Positions 7,531-16,287 are shown, counted from the stretch's first letter. The stretch: 64,000 bases of DNA from Albidovulum denitrificans (GCF_002973535.1 NZ_PVEP01000008.1:62001-126000); one strand, 5' to 3'. Notes: generated from the letters alone by a model not told the origin. Numbers and translations are program-made.

Positions 7531-8544
7531 ATGTTGATGTTTGCGGGACTGCTGGGCCTTGTGACGCTGGGGCTGGCCTTCGATTTCTCGGCACCGGAGC
7601 CAGAGCCGGAACCGGAGCCGACGGAACCGGACCCCGATACCGGGGCCGTCGATCTGGTGGACCCTCCGGTGACGATCGGGGATGGTCTGGTAACCTCACG
7701 GGACGCGGCCGCCGCGACCGAGATGGCCGATATCCTTTCGGGCGATGCGGGTGGCGTGGCGACGGATGACTGGATCGACGCGCTTGGCGGCGACGATCAG
7801 GTCAACGGCTATGCCGGGGCGGATACGCTTGTCGGCGGCACGGGCGACGACCAGCTTCTTGGCGATGACGGGCCGGATACGCTTCTGGGCGGCGAGGGGA
7901 ACGATACGCTTGACGGTGGCGATGGCGACGATTTCCTTGCGGGCGAGGCCGGGGATGACAGCCTGACCGGCGGTCTGGGCCGGGATGTGCTGAGCGGGGG
8001 TGACGGCGCCGACCGGCTGAACGGCGGGACCGAGGCCGATTTCCTTGATGGCGGGGCTGGCAACGACGCGCTGATGGGCTGGCTTGGCGATGACACGCTT
8101 TACGGCGGCGCGGGGGCCGATGCGCTGATGGGCGGGGATGGCAATGACTATATCGACGGCAGCGCGCAGGAAAACCCGCTGGACCCGGTGGCCGAGCGGC
8201 AGGATTACCTGAACGGCGATACCGGGAATGACACGATCGTCGCGGGGCCGGGTGACTGGGCCACGGGCGGCGAGGGCGCGGATGAGTTCGACCTGGCCGG
8301 ATGGGTTGACGAGGGCGGCGGGATCGTGACCATCACCGATTACGACCCGGCGGAGGACCGGCTGTTGCTGGTCTACGATCCGCTTGTCCACCCGGAACCG
8401 AACGTGACGGTGACGCCGCCCGAGGCGCGGGGGATGGCGGCCAGTATCCTGATCGACGGGATTGTCGTGGCCGATGTCTATGGCCCGGTCGCGCCCACCG
8501 TGGACGACATCATCCTGCGGGCGGTGATGACCGAGCCGGCCTGA
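7531..8544 (+). CDS. RTX (hemolysin-type) calcium-binding repeat protein
   Basis: A 337-residue acidic protein. It begins with a hydrophobic segment (MLMFAGLLGLVTLGLAF), then a Pro-Glu-rich linker (residues about 20-35), and then roughly a dozen glycine/aspartate nonapeptides of the GGxGxDxLx type (about residues 80-215), the calcium-binding beta-roll of RTX proteins. The C-terminal 100 residues (WVDEGGGIVTITDYDPAEDRLLLVYDP) resemble the tail seen after RTX blocks in many Rhodobacterales proteins. The start is uncertain: ATG 7531 is chosen, GTG 7501 is in frame. No type I secretion genes are adjacent. It may be an exported or surface protein of unknown role. Confidence 0.82.
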   Translation: MLMFAGLLGLVTLGLAFDFSAPEPEPEPEPTEPDPDTGAVDLVDPPVTIGDGLVTSRDAAAATEMADILSGDAGGVATDDWIDALGGDDQVNGYAGADTLVGGTGDDQLLGDDGPDTLLGGEGNDTLDGGDGDDFLAGEAGDDSLTGGLGRDVLSGGDGADRLNGGTEADFLDGGAGNDALMGWLGDDTLYGGAGADALMGGDGNDYIDGSAQENPLDPVAERQDYLNGDTGNDTIVAGPGDWATGGEGADEFDLAGWVDEGGGIVTITDYDPAEDRLLLVYDPLVHPEPNVTVTPPEARGMAASILIDGIVVADVYGPVAPTVDDIILRAVMTEPA

Positions 8545-8738
8545 GGGGCGCGGGGCTGGGTGTGAAGGGCTGGCTGCCCCCCGGACAGGCCTGCCGCCGC
8601 CCCGGCGTGATTCCCGCTTTCCTTTTCGCGCGATTGCCCCTATATGCCCCCATCCGCCGCACTGGCGGAGACTCCACGGGCCCTGCTGGACGACATCCCG
8701 GCTTGTGCCATGACCCCTAAACCCGAAAGGAGACCCCG
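8545..8738 (+). promoter_or_regulatory. Leader/promoter interval upstream of rpsO
   Basis: This 194-base gap holds no gene. It separates the RTX gene from rpsO and must contain the rpsO promoter; a TATATG at about 8641-8646 is a possible -10 element but no convincing -35 partner was found. The rpsO ribosome binding site (AAAGGAGA) lies just ahead of the ATG. Confidence 0.3.
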
Positions 8739-9008
8739 ATGTCGATCACGGCCGAAGAAAAAGCCCGCGTGATGAAGGAATTCGCGACCAAGGAAGGCGA
8801 CACCGGTTCGCCCGAAGTGCAGGTCGCCATCCTCACCTCGCGGATCTCCACGCTGACCGAGCATTTCAAGACCCACAAGAAGGACAACCACTCCCGTCGT
8901 GGCCTTCTGATGATGGTCGCGCAGCGCCGGAAGCTTCTTGACTACCTCAAGAAGAACGACGAGGGCCGCTATCAGGACCTGATCAAGCGCCTCGGCATCC
9001 GCCGCTGA
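8739..9008 (+). CDS. rpsO: 30S ribosomal protein S15
   Basis: An 89-residue protein, the exact family length. Conserved sequence includes [36 protein letters not shown] and [14 protein letters not shown], the 16S rRNA contact segments of S15. It binds the central domain of 16S rRNA early in 30S assembly. AAAGGAGA ahead of the ATG is a strong ribosome binding site. In most bacteria pnp follows directly; here an intrinsic terminator and three other genes intervene, so the usual rpsO-pnp co-transcript cannot form in the standard way. Confidence 0.98.
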   Translation: MSITAEEKARVMKEFATKEGDTGSPEVQVAILTSRISTLTEHFKTHKKDNHSRRGLLMMVAQRRKLLDYLKKNDEGRYQDLIKRLGIRR

Positions 9009-9032
9009 GCCTCTACCGACAGGTGGATTTCG

Positions 9033-9063
9033 AAACGCCCGGCCGCATGGTCGGGCGTTTTGC
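9033..9063 (+). terminator. Intrinsic terminator of rpsO
   Basis: AACGCCCG (9034-9041) pairs with CGGGCGTT (9052-9059), with inner CC/GG pairs and a GCAT loop, followed by a T-rich GTTTTGC. It lies about 25 bases after the rpsO stop and just before the convergent antiporter gene. Confidence 0.85.
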
Positions 9064-9071
9064 TTTGGCGG

Positions 9072-10316
9072 TCAGACCAGCGTCTGCTGACGGCCCGTCC
9101 GTTGCGCCACCCAGCCCACGGTCAGGCCCTGCACGATGATCGAGAAGACCACGATCACATAGGTCGCGGTCAGGATCACCGGCTTCCACTCCATTTCCGG
9201 CAGTGACAGGGCAAGCGCGACCGAGATGCCGCCCTTCAGCCCGCCCCAGGTCATGATCGGCACCACGCCCGGTCCGAAGCTGGTGAAGGGTTTCAGCGCC
9301 AGCACCGGGACCACGACCGCGATCAGGCGCCCCAGAAGCGCCAGCGCGACCGATGCGGCGGCGACGGTCAGGATGCCCGCGTCAAGCGTGATGGCAAAGA
9401 TCTCGAACCCGATCATCAGGAAAAGGACGGCGTTCAGGATTTCGTCCACCAGCATCCAGAAGGCATCGACATATTTGCGCGTCTCGTCCGACATGCCATA
9501 GCGCGCGCCGACATCGCCGATCAGAAGCCCGGCGCAGACCGCCATGATCGGGCCGGAGACATGCAGCATCAGGGCCAGCTCATACCCCCCGAAGGCCAGA
9601 CCCAGCGTCAGGAGAACCTCAAGCGAGGGGTCGTCGATCAGCCGCATCAGCCGGAAAAGCGCCCAGCCGAGCGCAATGCCCAGAAGCGCGCCGCCCACCG
9701 CCTCATGCAGGAAAAGCTTTCCGGCATCGGCCAGTGTCGCGGCTTCGCCATGCCCGGCGGAAAAGGCGACGCCCGACAGGACGAGGAAGACGACATAGCC
9801 GACGCCGTCGTTGAACAGGCTTTCGCCCGAGATGATGGTTTCCAGCGATTTGCGCAGATCGGCCCCGCGCAGCACGCCCAGCACCGCGACCGGATCGGTG
9901 GGGGAGATCAGCGCGCCGAAGGTCAGCGCGACAAGGATCGGCGCGCCGGTCAGCCAGTGGAAGCCGTAACCCACGACGAGGGTCGACAGGACCACCCCCG
10001 CCGTCGCCATGATAAGGACCATGGGCCAGACGGAGCGCAGGTCGGAGACCTTCACATGCAGCGCGCCCGCAAAAAGCATCAGCCCCAGCGCGCCCTCCAT
10101 CAGCGCGTCGGAAAAGTCGATGTCCGCGATCGCCGCCTCGACCATGTCGCCGATGTGAAGGCCCAGGAAAGCGTCCCCGGCCATCATCACCAGCGAGGTC
10201 AGGAGCGCGACGACAAGGATGCCGATGGGGGCGGGCAGGCGGAGGAAGAAGTAGTTGATCGCGCCGAACGCGCCCGCCAGCACGATCAGGAGGGAGGCAA
10301 GCTGAAGCAGGGTCAT
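9072..10316 (-). CDS. Na+/H+ antiporter of the NhaP/CPA1 type
   Basis: A 414-residue polytopic membrane protein with about 12 hydrophobic segments. It carries the CPA1 signatures GALISPTDPVAVLGVL (ion-binding Asp) around residue 130 and ESLFNDGVGYVVF around residue 165. The family exchanges cytosolic Na+ or K+ for external H+ across the inner membrane. The C-terminus is short, without the large cytosolic domain found in some NhaP2-like proteins. It is the downstream gene of a minus-strand pair and sits between rpsO and pnp. Its first ten codons and upstream bases are nearly identical to those of the neighbouring gene. Confidence 0.9.
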   Translation of the reverse strand: MTLLQLASLLIVLAGAFGAINYFFLRLPAPIGILVVALLTSLVMMAGDAFLGLHIGDMVEAAIADIDFSDALMEGALGLMLFAGALHVKVSDLRSVWPMVLIMATAGVVLSTLVVGYGFHWLTGAPILVALTFGALISPTDPVAVLGVLRGADLRKSLETIISGESLFNDGVGYVVFLVLSGVAFSAGHGEAATLADAGKLFLHEAVGGALLGIALGWALFRLMRLIDDPSLEVLLTLGLAFGGYELALMLHVSGPIMAVCAGLLIGDVGARYGMSDETRKYVDAFWMLVDEILNAVLFLMIGFEIFAITLDAGILTVAAASVALALLGRLIAVVVPVLALKPFTSFGPGVVPIMTWGGLKGGISVALALSLPEMEWKPVILTATYVIVVFSIIVQGLTVGWVAQRTGRQQTLV

Positions 10317-10325
10317 CCGAACTCC
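10289..10325 (-). repeat. Duplicated translation-start segment, copy 1
   Basis: This stretch spans the antiporter start codon and its immediate upstream bases. It matches 11378-11413 at about 33 of 36 positions, including the encoded N-terminus MTL-x-QLASLL and the preceding GAGTTCSG. Both copies have the same strand and the same position relative to the ATG. Confidence 0.6.
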
Positions 10326-10406
10326 GGGAATTTGTCGGCGCGATAGTGATCGGGGCGGGAAGCGAAGGCAAGGTGGCGGCGCATCGGGCGCGCCGCCAGA
10401 GGGTTC

Positions 10407-11405
10407 CTATTGCAACGCAGCCTTCTGCGCGCTGGCCATCGCGGGCAGGAAGCAGGCGTCGATACGGGTCAATTCCGCCTTTTTGTCGGGGTTTGACAGG
10501 TCCATGTAGCCGCGCGCCAGATCGCCCTCCATCCGGGCGCTTGACCAGTAGACCTCATCCGGGATCAGGCGCTGGGACGGGCTTTCGAAGGGGAATGGCC
10601 CCTTGGGGGCAAGCGCGGCACCCAATGCGGCGCAGGTTCCGGGGCTGTCGGGGCAGTGGCGGTCGCAGAACGCGACCAGCGGCGTCCAGGCCCGGACCTG
10701 CGGTGCCGTTTCGGCGACGAGGTCGCGCATGGCCTTGTCCTGCGAGAGGTTTGCGGGCGATGGCGCCACCCAGGTGAGCGTTACGTCGACCGGCAGTTCC
10801 GGGTGCGCCGCCAGCCCCTGCGTGGCATCGGAAAAGGCGCCCGGAACGATGAAATCAAGCGCTGCGACGCCAAGAAACTTCGCCTCGCGCGGGAGGTCGG
10901 TGCGGCCGGAAATCGCCATGAGAAGCGGCTCTGCCTCACCGTAATAGAGCATGTCGAGGCCGGTCCGCATGGCGGTCGACGGCTCTCCGAGGTCGAGGAG
11001 GGGGGCGATCGCGTCCGCCCGCTTGTCGGGCTGCGCGGCGTGCAGAAGCGCGGCGGCCAGCGGTTCGGACCCTTCCGCGGCAAGCAGCCAGGACCGCCCG
11101 GACAGCCCGCCGGGTTGACGCATCAGCGCGATCCGCTCCTTGCGGGGCATGGTGGCGGAGAGATGTTTGTAGAAGGCCGCATTCTCGGAAATCCGCCCCA
11201 GCAGGATCTGCGCCGCCGTATTCCCGCCGCCCGCCAGATCCGACAGCGCGCGAAGGGCGGTGATGTCCTGCCCGCCGAGCCAGTCGGCGACGGCCGTCTT
11301 GTAGGCGGCATCCTCGCTGCCGGGAACCGGCGGAAGGGTTTCGGCGGTGGCAGCGCCCGACAGGCAAAGTGCTGTGAGGAGGGAGGCAAGCTGACGGAGG
11401 GTCAT
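10407..11405 (-). CDS. Exported protein of unknown function, helical-repeat type
   Basis: A 332-residue protein not recognised with confidence. The N-terminus MTLRQLASLLTALCLSGAATA looks like a cleavable signal peptide, so the mature protein is probably periplasmic. The body is Ala/Leu-rich and helical (GGGNTAAQILLGRI, EPLAAALLHAAQPDK), reminiscent of Sel1/TPR-like repeat proteins but without a clear repeat register. A cysteine group FCDRHCPDSPGTC lies near residue 255 and a further Cys near residue 318, possibly disulfides. The start at 11405 is preferred over an upstream in-frame extension because it begins the signal peptide. It is divergent from the phytochelatin-synthase-like gene. Confidence 0.6.
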   Translation of the reverse strand: MTLRQLASLLTALCLSGAATAETLPPVPGSEDAAYKTAVADWLGGQDITALRALSDLAGGGNTAAQILLGRISENAAFYKHLSATMPRKERIALMRQPGGLSGRSWLLAAEGSEPLAAALLHAAQPDKRADAIAPLLDLGEPSTAMRTGLDMLYYGEAEPLLMAISGRTDLPREAKFLGVAALDFIVPGAFSDATQGLAAHPELPVDVTLTWVAPSPANLSQDKAMRDLVAETAPQVRAWTPLVAFCDRHCPDSPGTCAALGAALAPKGPFPFESPSQRLIPDEVYWSSARMEGDLARGYMDLSNPDKKAELTRIDACFLPAMASAQKAALQ

Positions 11406-11413
11406 CGGAACTC
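11378..11413 (-). repeat. Duplicated translation-start segment, copy 2
   Basis: This is the partner of 10289-10325. It covers the start codon and first ten codons of the exported-protein gene plus the bases just upstream. Similarity ends abruptly on both sides, and the downstream proteins are otherwise unrelated. Confidence 0.6.
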
Positions 11414-11591
11414 TGCAATTGTTAAATGAACTGAAGCGGCGCGAGTTTGAACGGGGCGGGAAGGGAGGGCAAGGCGGGGCTTTGTCGCGGGCATCGTGGC
11501 CACCTTCCGCATCCATGTTCCCATTCTTCAGATTGACAGAGATTGCCGCGCTGGTAGCGTTGCGCATCGCAACCCTTTCGGATTGTTCATC

Positions 11592-12356
11592 ATGATACAG
11601 TTTTCCCGGTTCTGCCCCGGCGCCACCATTGGGCTTGGTCTGTCGCTTTGCCTCCTGACGCCCGCCTCGGCCGATGAGGCGCCGCTGCCGAAACTGGGGC
11701 CGAACGCCGTGCCGGTGACCGCCGACGCGGCGTATCTGCGCGAGGCATCCGCGCCGGACTACTGGGCATTTGAAGCCTTTGTGAAGCCCCAGTTCACCAC
11801 CTCGGCCTGTTCGATCGCTGCCGTGACCGGCGCACTGAACGGCATCAGGGGCCTGCCGGGCCTGGCGGAAGACACTGTAACCACCCAGCCCGAGATGCTG
11901 GACCTTGTCGGCAACGCGGAATGGAAGGCGTTATCGGCCGAGGATGGCGATGGCGTCACCTTTGCCCAGCTTGAGGAATTCACCGGGGCGGCGGTGACAG
12001 CGGCGGGGATGGAAGCCTATCGGGTGGAAAGCTACAAGCCCCGCACGCAGGATGAAGCGACCCTGACGGAGCTGCGCGCGAGGCTGGCCGCGAACGAAAT
12101 CTCATCCGCCGACGCGCTTTTGATCTATTTCAATCAGGGCGTGGTGACGGGCGATTGGGACGGCCCGCATGTGTCGGTCATCGGGGCCTATGATGCCACG
12201 GCTGACAAGGTTCTGATCCTTGAGGTCGATCAGGAATGGTACATCCCCTATTGGACCCCGGTCCCCGTCCTGCTTGAGGCCATGCTGAAACCGACCTCGG
12301 CCGAGCATGGCCCGCTTGAAGGCGAAACCGGCGGGCTTGTGCATATCGTGAAATAG
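11592..12356 (+). CDS. Secreted phytochelatin-synthase-like protein
   Basis: A 254-residue protein with an N-terminal signal peptide (residues 1-28, ending PASADE) and a phytochelatin-synthase-type papain-fold domain. The catalytic triad of that family is visible in order: Cys73 in KPQFTTSACSIAAVTGALN, His193 in GPHVSVIGAYD, and Asp213 in LILEVDQEWYIPYW. In plants the enzyme makes (gamma-Glu-Cys)n-Gly from glutathione for metal detoxification; bacterial homologues mostly only remove the glycine of glutathione. Here the C-terminal regulatory domain is absent and the protein is probably periplasmic, so glutathione or glutathione-conjugate hydrolysis outside the cytosol is the likelier role. It sits between rpsO and pnp. 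Confidence 0.82.
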   Translation: MIQFSRFCPGATIGLGLSLCLLTPASADEAPLPKLGPNAVPVTADAAYLREASAPDYWAFEAFVKPQFTTSACSIAAVTGALNGIRGLPGLAEDTVTTQPEMLDLVGNAEWKALSAEDGDGVTFAQLEEFTGAAVTAAGMEAYRVESYKPRTQDEATLTELRARLAANEISSADALLIYFNQGVVTGDWDGPHVSVIGAYDATADKVLILEVDQEWYIPYWTPVPVLLEAMLKPTSAEHGPLEGETGGLVHIVK

Positions 12357-12499
12357 CGTCAGCCAGCCGACAGACCCCGGAGAGCGGGCTATGACACCCG
12401 CGAATGGGGCGGCGGAAAACTCCCCGCTTCCCAACCGACCCGATTTCCTGTATGGCCCCCGTCCATCTGTGACGTGAGCCCATGCCCCCGGGCGCATGC

Positions 12500-12565
12500 G
12501 ATAGGATAGGGGGCGGCGGCAATGGGGCCGCCATGCAAACGGGAGACACGGGATACGCCCGTGCA
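12500..12565 (+). promoter_or_regulatory. Structured leader upstream of pnp
   Basis: The pnp upstream region can fold into two adjacent hairpins: GGCGGC (12512-12517) with GCCGCC (12527-12532), and ACGGG (12539-12543) with CCCGT (12558-12562). In E. coli a 5' stem-loop cut by RNase III lets PNPase repress its own mRNA; whether these hairpins serve that purpose is inference. Confidence 0.35.
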
Positions 12566-12587
12566 TGCTCCCCAGAGGAAACGATAC

Positions 12588-14741
12588 ATGTTCAATGTGA
12601 CCAAGAAATCCATCCAGTGGGGCCAGGAAGAGCTGACACTGGAAACGGGGAAAGTTGCCCGTCAGGCCGACGGTTCGGTCATCGCCACGCTGGGCGAAAC
12701 CTCCGTCATGGCCAACGTGACCTTCGCCAAGCAGGCGAAGCCGGGCCAGGACTTTTTCCCGCTGACGGTGCATTATCAGGAAAAGACCTATGCCGCCGGC
12801 AAGATTCCGGGTGGCTTCTTCAAGCGTGAGGGGCGTCCTTCGGAAAAGGAAACGCTGACCTCGCGCCTGATCGACCGGCCGATCCGTCCGCTGTTCGTGC
12901 CGGGCTTCAAGAACGAAGTGCTGGTGATCTGCACGGTTCTGAGCCACGACCTCGTCAACGACCCGGACATCGTCGCGATGATCGCGGCCTCGGCGGCGCT
13001 GACGATCTCGGGCGTGCCCTTCATGGGTCCGATCGGTGCGGCGCGCGTCGGCTTTGTCGATGGCGAGTATGTGCTGAACCCCGAAGTCAGCGACATGGAC
13101 CAGCTGCGCATGAACCCCGAGCAGCGGCTTGACCTTGTCGTCGCGGGGACCAAGGACGCGGTGATGATGGTGGAATCGGAAGCATATGAGCTGTCCGAGG
13201 CCGAGATGCTGGGCGCCGTGAAGTTCGGCCATGACCAGATGCAGCCGGTGATCGACCTCATCATCGACTTTGCCGAAGAGGCGGCGAAAGAGCCGTTCGA
13301 CTTCGCGGCCCCCGACTATGCCGCGCTTTACGACAAGGTGAAGGCCGCGGGTGAAAAAGAGATGCGCGCCGCCTTCGCGATCAAGGACAAGCAGGAGCGC
13401 ACCAACGCCATCTCCGCCGCCGTCACGTCCATCAAGGGCGCGCTGTCGGAAGAGGATCTGGCGGATGAGAACCTCGGTTCGGCGATCAAGAAGCTGGAAT
13501 CGGGCATCCTGCGCGGCGACGTGGTCGCCAACGGCATCCGTATCGACGGCCGGGACACCAAGACGGTCCGTCCGATCGTGTCGGAAGTCGGCATCCTGCC
13601 GCGCACGCATGGGTCCGCGCTGTTCACCCGTGGCGAGACGCAGGGCCTTGTGATCACCACGCTTGGCACCGGCGAGGATGAGCAGATCATCGACGCGCTG
13701 CACGGCAACTGGCGGTCCAACTTCCTGCTGCATTACAACTTCCCGCCCTATTCGGTCGGTGAGGTCGGGCGCTTCGGCCCTCCGGGTCGTCGTGAGATCG
13801 GCCACGGCAAGCTTGCCTGGCGCGCGCTTCAGGCGGTTCTGCCGGCGCCCACCGATTTCCCCTACACGATCCGCATCGTGTCGGAGATCACGGAATCGAA
13901 CGGCTCCTCCTCCATGGCCACGGTCTGCGGGTCGTCGCTGTCGATGATGGATGCGGGCGTTCCGCTGAAGGCGCCGGTTGCCGGTGTCGCCATGGGCCTG
14001 ATCCTTGAGGATGATGGCAAGTGGGCGGTCCTGACCGACATCCTGGGCGATGAGGATCACCTCGGCGACATGGACTTCAAGGTCGCGGGGACCGAGGCCG
14101 GGATCACCTCGCTTCAGATGGACATCAAGGTCGCGGGCATCACGCCCGAGATCATGGAGCAGGCGCTGGCGCAGGCGAAAGATGGCCGGATGCATATCCT
14201 GGGCGAGATGGCCAAGGCGCTGACCGAGGGCCGGAGCGAGTTCTCCGCCCACGCGCCGCGGATCGAGACGATGACGATCCCGACCGACAAGATCCGCGAA
14301 GTGATCGGGTCCGGCGGCAAGGTCATCCGCGAGATCGTGGAAACCTCCGGCGCCAAGGTCGACATCAACGACGATGGCGTCATCAAGATCGCCTCGGCCA
14401 ATGCCGAAGCGATCAAGAAGGCCTATGACATGATCTATTCGATCGTGGCCGAGCCGGAAGAGGGCAAGATCTATACCGGCAAGGTGGTCAAGCTTGTCGA
14501 TTTCGGCGCCTTCGTGAACTTCTTCGGCAAGCGCGACGGTCTGGTTCACGTCTCCCAGATCGCCAACAAGCGGCTTCAGCACCCGAACGAGGTTCTGAAG
14601 GAAGGCCAGGAAGTGAAGGTCAAGCTTCTGGGCTTCGACGATCGCGGCAAGGTGCGCCTTGGCATGAAGATGGTCGATCAGGAAACCGGCGAGGAAATCG
14701 CGCCGGAGAAGAAGGAAAAGGAAGAATCGGCGGAAAGCTGA
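12588..14741 (+). CDS. pnp: Polynucleotide phosphorylase
   Basis: A 717-residue PNPase, full length. Two RNase PH-like cores are present (N-terminal from [11 protein letters not shown], with [14 protein letters not shown]-terminal with [10 protein letters not shown] and TNSN-type [24 protein letters not shown]), followed by a KH domain ([15 protein letters not shown], residues about 570-590) and an S1 domain ([24 protein letters not shown]). It degrades RNA phosphorolytically from the 3' end and is a degradosome partner in many proteobacteria. The start at 12588 follows GAGGA. It is followed by a strong terminator and is apparently monocistronic here, unlike the usual rpsO-pnp arrangement. 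Confidence 0.98.
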   Translation: MFNVTKKSIQWGQEELTLETGKVARQADGSVIATLGETSVMANVTFAKQAKPGQDFFPLTVHYQEKTYAAGKIPGGFFKREGRPSEKETLTSRLIDRPIRPLFVPGFKNEVLVICTVLSHDLVNDPDIVAMIAASAALTISGVPFMGPIGAARVGFVDGEYVLNPEVSDMDQLRMNPEQRLDLVVAGTKDAVMMVESEAYELSEAEMLGAVKFGHDQMQPVIDLIIDFAEEAAKEPFDFAAPDYAALYDKVKAAGEKEMRAAFAIKDKQERTNAISAAVTSIKGALSEEDLADENLGSAIKKLESGILRGDVVANGIRIDGRDTKTVRPIVSEVGILPRTHGSALFTRGETQGLVITTLGTGEDEQIIDALHGNWRSNFLLHYNFPPYSVGEVGRFGPPGRREIGHGKLAWRALQAVLPAPTDFPYTIRIVSEITESNGSSSMATVCGSSLSMMDAGVPLKAPVAGVAMGLILEDDGKWAVLTDILGDEDHLGDMDFKVAGTEAGITSLQMDIKVAGITPEIMEQALAQAKDGRMHILGEMAKALTEGRSEFSAHAPRIETMTIPTDKIREVIGSGGKVIREIVETSGAKVDINDDGVIKIASANAEAIKKAYDMIYSIVAEPEEGKIYTGKVVKLVDFGAFVNFFGKRDGLVHVSQIANKRLQHPNEVLKEGQEVKVKLLGFDDRGKVRLGMKMVDQETGEEIAPEKKEKEESAES

Positions 14742-14762
14742 TCTTTCCTTCCTGACGGATCG

Positions 14763-14794
14763 AAGGCCCCGGTGGAAACGCCGGGGCCTTTTCC
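14763..14794 (+). terminator. Intrinsic terminator of pnp
   Basis: AAGGCCCCGG (14763-14772) pairs perfectly with CCGGGGCCTT (14781-14790) around an eight-base loop and runs into TTTCCTTT. It begins 22 bases after the pnp stop. Confidence 0.9.
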
Positions 14795-14816
14795 TTTGCC
14801 GGTGCGGGGGGCAAGC

Positions 14817-14847
14817 AAAAGGCCCGCAGCGGGGCTACGGGCCTTTC
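14817..14847 (-). terminator. Hairpin, probable terminator of the DUF1127 gene
   Basis: AAAGGCCCG (14818-14826) pairs with CGGGCCTTT (14838-14846). Read on the minus strand it ends in CTTTTGC about 80 bases after the DUF1127 stop, and on the plus strand it backs up the pnp terminator, so it may work both ways. Confidence 0.65.
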
Positions 14848-14925
14848 TGAAGGCATGGGCGCGGGAGGAGGGCGCCCTGCCTGTCCCGTCGCCCGAGGGA
14901 GGGTCGGGCGGGGGAAACCTTGCGC

Positions 14926-15141
14926 TTACTTGCCGTAGGCGGCCTCATGCGCGATGTCGGCAATCTGGTCGCGGGCGATGCCGATATCGGCCAGGTCACG
15001 GTCCGTCATCGCGCTGAGTTCGCCCAGCGTGTTGGCGTAGACCGCGCGGCGGGCGCGGGCCTGACGGAAGGCGGCGATCAGGTTGGCGGCGTGGTCGCCA
15101 AGCGAAACATGCGAAACGCGGTGGGAAGCAACATATGCCAT
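14926..15141 (-). CDS. DUF1127 small protein
   Basis: A 71-residue protein with a C-terminal DUF1127 segment: RRAVYANTLGELSAMTDRDLADIGIARDQI, the arginine-rich, YjiS-like motif found in many small alphaproteobacterial proteins. Such genes in Rhodobacter and Agrobacterium are tied to stress, phosphate and RNA regulation, but no biochemical activity is fixed for this one. The ATG at 15141 is preceded by AGAGG. It stands alone between a terminator pair and the peroxiredoxin gene and is likely transcribed from its own promoter in the 15142-15280 interval. Confidence 0.85.
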   Translation of the reverse strand: MAYVASHRVSHVSLGDHAANLIAAFRQARARRAVYANTLGELSAMTDRDLADIGIARDQIADIAHEAAYGK

Positions 15142-15282
15142 TTCAGAACCTCTTTCTTCGTCGATTGGCAGGGAACATCCTGCCGTTGGCGCTAACATGG
15201 GCCTGATGCTGCACCTGCACAATCCGCTGCTTTGCCATTGTCGCTATGCGCTGAACGCATGGCTAGCTATGCGCCGGAAACG

Positions 15283-15309
15283 AAAACCCCGCGCCGGGGC
15301 GCGGGGTCC
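15283..15309 (-). terminator. Intrinsic terminator of the peroxiredoxin gene
   Basis: CCCCGCGCC (15287-15295) and GGCGCGGGG (15298-15306) form a very GC-rich stem. On the minus strand it is followed by TTTTCG and lies about 25 bases beyond the peroxiredoxin stop. Confidence 0.8.
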
Positions 15310-15333
15310 GTCGGTTCGGAAACGATGCCGGGA

Positions 15334-15987
15334 TCAGTCGGGCAGCTTCGCGTAGCGCAGGTAGGGCAGGACCTTGTTGATCTTGCCGAACTTCGCCTCG
15401 GCCGCCGCGTCGTCCAGCGACAGCGGCACGATCACGTCCTGACCCGCGGTCCAGTTGGCGGGCATCGCCACGCCCTTTCCGTTCGCGGTTTGCAACCCGT
15501 CGAGCGCGCGCAGCACCTCGGCGAAGTTGCGCCCGACATTCATCGGGTAAAGCATCGACAGCTTCAGCTTCTTGTCCGGCCCGATGATGAAGACGGCGCG
15601 GACCGTCTGGCTGTCATTGGCGGTGCGGTTGTCGGGAAGGTAGGCGTCGGCTTCGAGCATGTCGAAGGCCTTGGACACTTCAAGCCCGGTATCGGCGATG
15701 ATCGGGAAGGAGGCAGGCGCGCCGGCGGCCTTTTCGATGTCGGCCTTCCACTTCTTGTGATCCTCGACGCCATCGACCGAAAGGCCGATCACCTTGGTGC
15801 CGCGCTTCTTCCATTCCTCGGCCAGTTGCGCGACGGCGCCGAATTCGGTCGTGCAGACGGGGGTGAAGTCCTTCGGGTGGGAAAAGAGGATCGCCCAGCT
15901 GTCGCCGATCCAGTCATGGAAGGTGATCTTGCCCTGATCGGTCTCGGCGGTGAAGTTCGGGACGGTGTCGTTGATGCGCAGACCCAT
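15334..15987 (-). CDS. 1-Cys peroxiredoxin (Prx6 subfamily)
   Basis: A 217-residue thiol peroxidase. The peroxidatic Cys45 lies in HPKDFTPVCTTEFG, the Prx6 active-site motif with the PxxxT/SxxC arrangement. The C-terminal half contains the Prx6 extension (TVRAVFIIGPDKKLKLSMLYPMNVGRNFAEVLRALD). It reduces hydrogen peroxide and organic hydroperoxides in the cytosol, usually with glutathione or another external thiol. The ATG at 15987 follows AAGGAGC on the minus strand. It is monocistronic with a clear terminator. Its upstream 300-base interval (15988-16287) has no recognisable gene. Confidence 0.95.
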   Translation of the reverse strand: MGLRINDTVPNFTAETDQGKITFHDWIGDSWAILFSHPKDFTPVCTTEFGAVAQLAEEWKKRGTKVIGLSVDGVEDHKKWKADIEKAAGAPASFPIIADTGLEVSKAFDMLEADAYLPDNRTANDSQTVRAVFIIGPDKKLKLSMLYPMNVGRNFAEVLRALDGLQTANGKGVAMPANWTAGQDVIVPLSLDDAAAEAKFGKINKVLPYLRYAKLPD

Positions 15988-16287
15988 GTCATGCTCCTTT
16001 CCGGGTGATGAGATTGGCCGGACCATACGCCGCGTGGCGCGGGATGCCAGAGCGAAAGCGCGAAAACCGGCCTTTCGCGGCGCGCGACGGACCCGGACCC
16101 GCCCCAAAGCGACGTTTTTTGGGGGCGCAATGTCGCGCGGCCGACATGCCCTGCGGCCCGCGCGCCCGTAAGATTTCGGCTATACCCGGAAGGCGCCCCG
16201 GACCGGGTCCTTCTCCGCGCAAGAGGTCCCGGGGCAGGCCCGGGACAGGCAGAGCAAGACGAAACGAAAGCGAAGGTTGACCCGACC
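15988..16287. other. Gene-free interval between the divergent peroxiredoxin and flavoenzyme genes
   Basis: This 300-base stretch should hold two divergent promoters. It contains an inverted repeat GCGAC/GTCGC (16109-16136) flanking a T6G5 run, and GC-rich palindromic sequence around 16190-16250. No open frame here resembles a protein family, and no operator could be assigned. Confidence 0.4.

Noticed and set aside
7800-8150. Tandem DNA repeat or CRISPR-like array
   Set aside because: The periodicity comes from RTX nonapeptide codons in a coding frame; there are no identical repeats with unique spacers.
12102-14582. Minus-strand frame of about 826 codons opposite pnp
   Set aside because: pnp is certain on the plus strand; the antisense frame arises from codon bias in GC-rich DNA and has no recognisable domain.
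15988-16287. Riboswitch or T-box in the peroxiredoxin/flavoenzyme interval
   Set aside because: Inverted repeats exist but no known aptamer core was recognised and the interval is a normal divergent promoter region.
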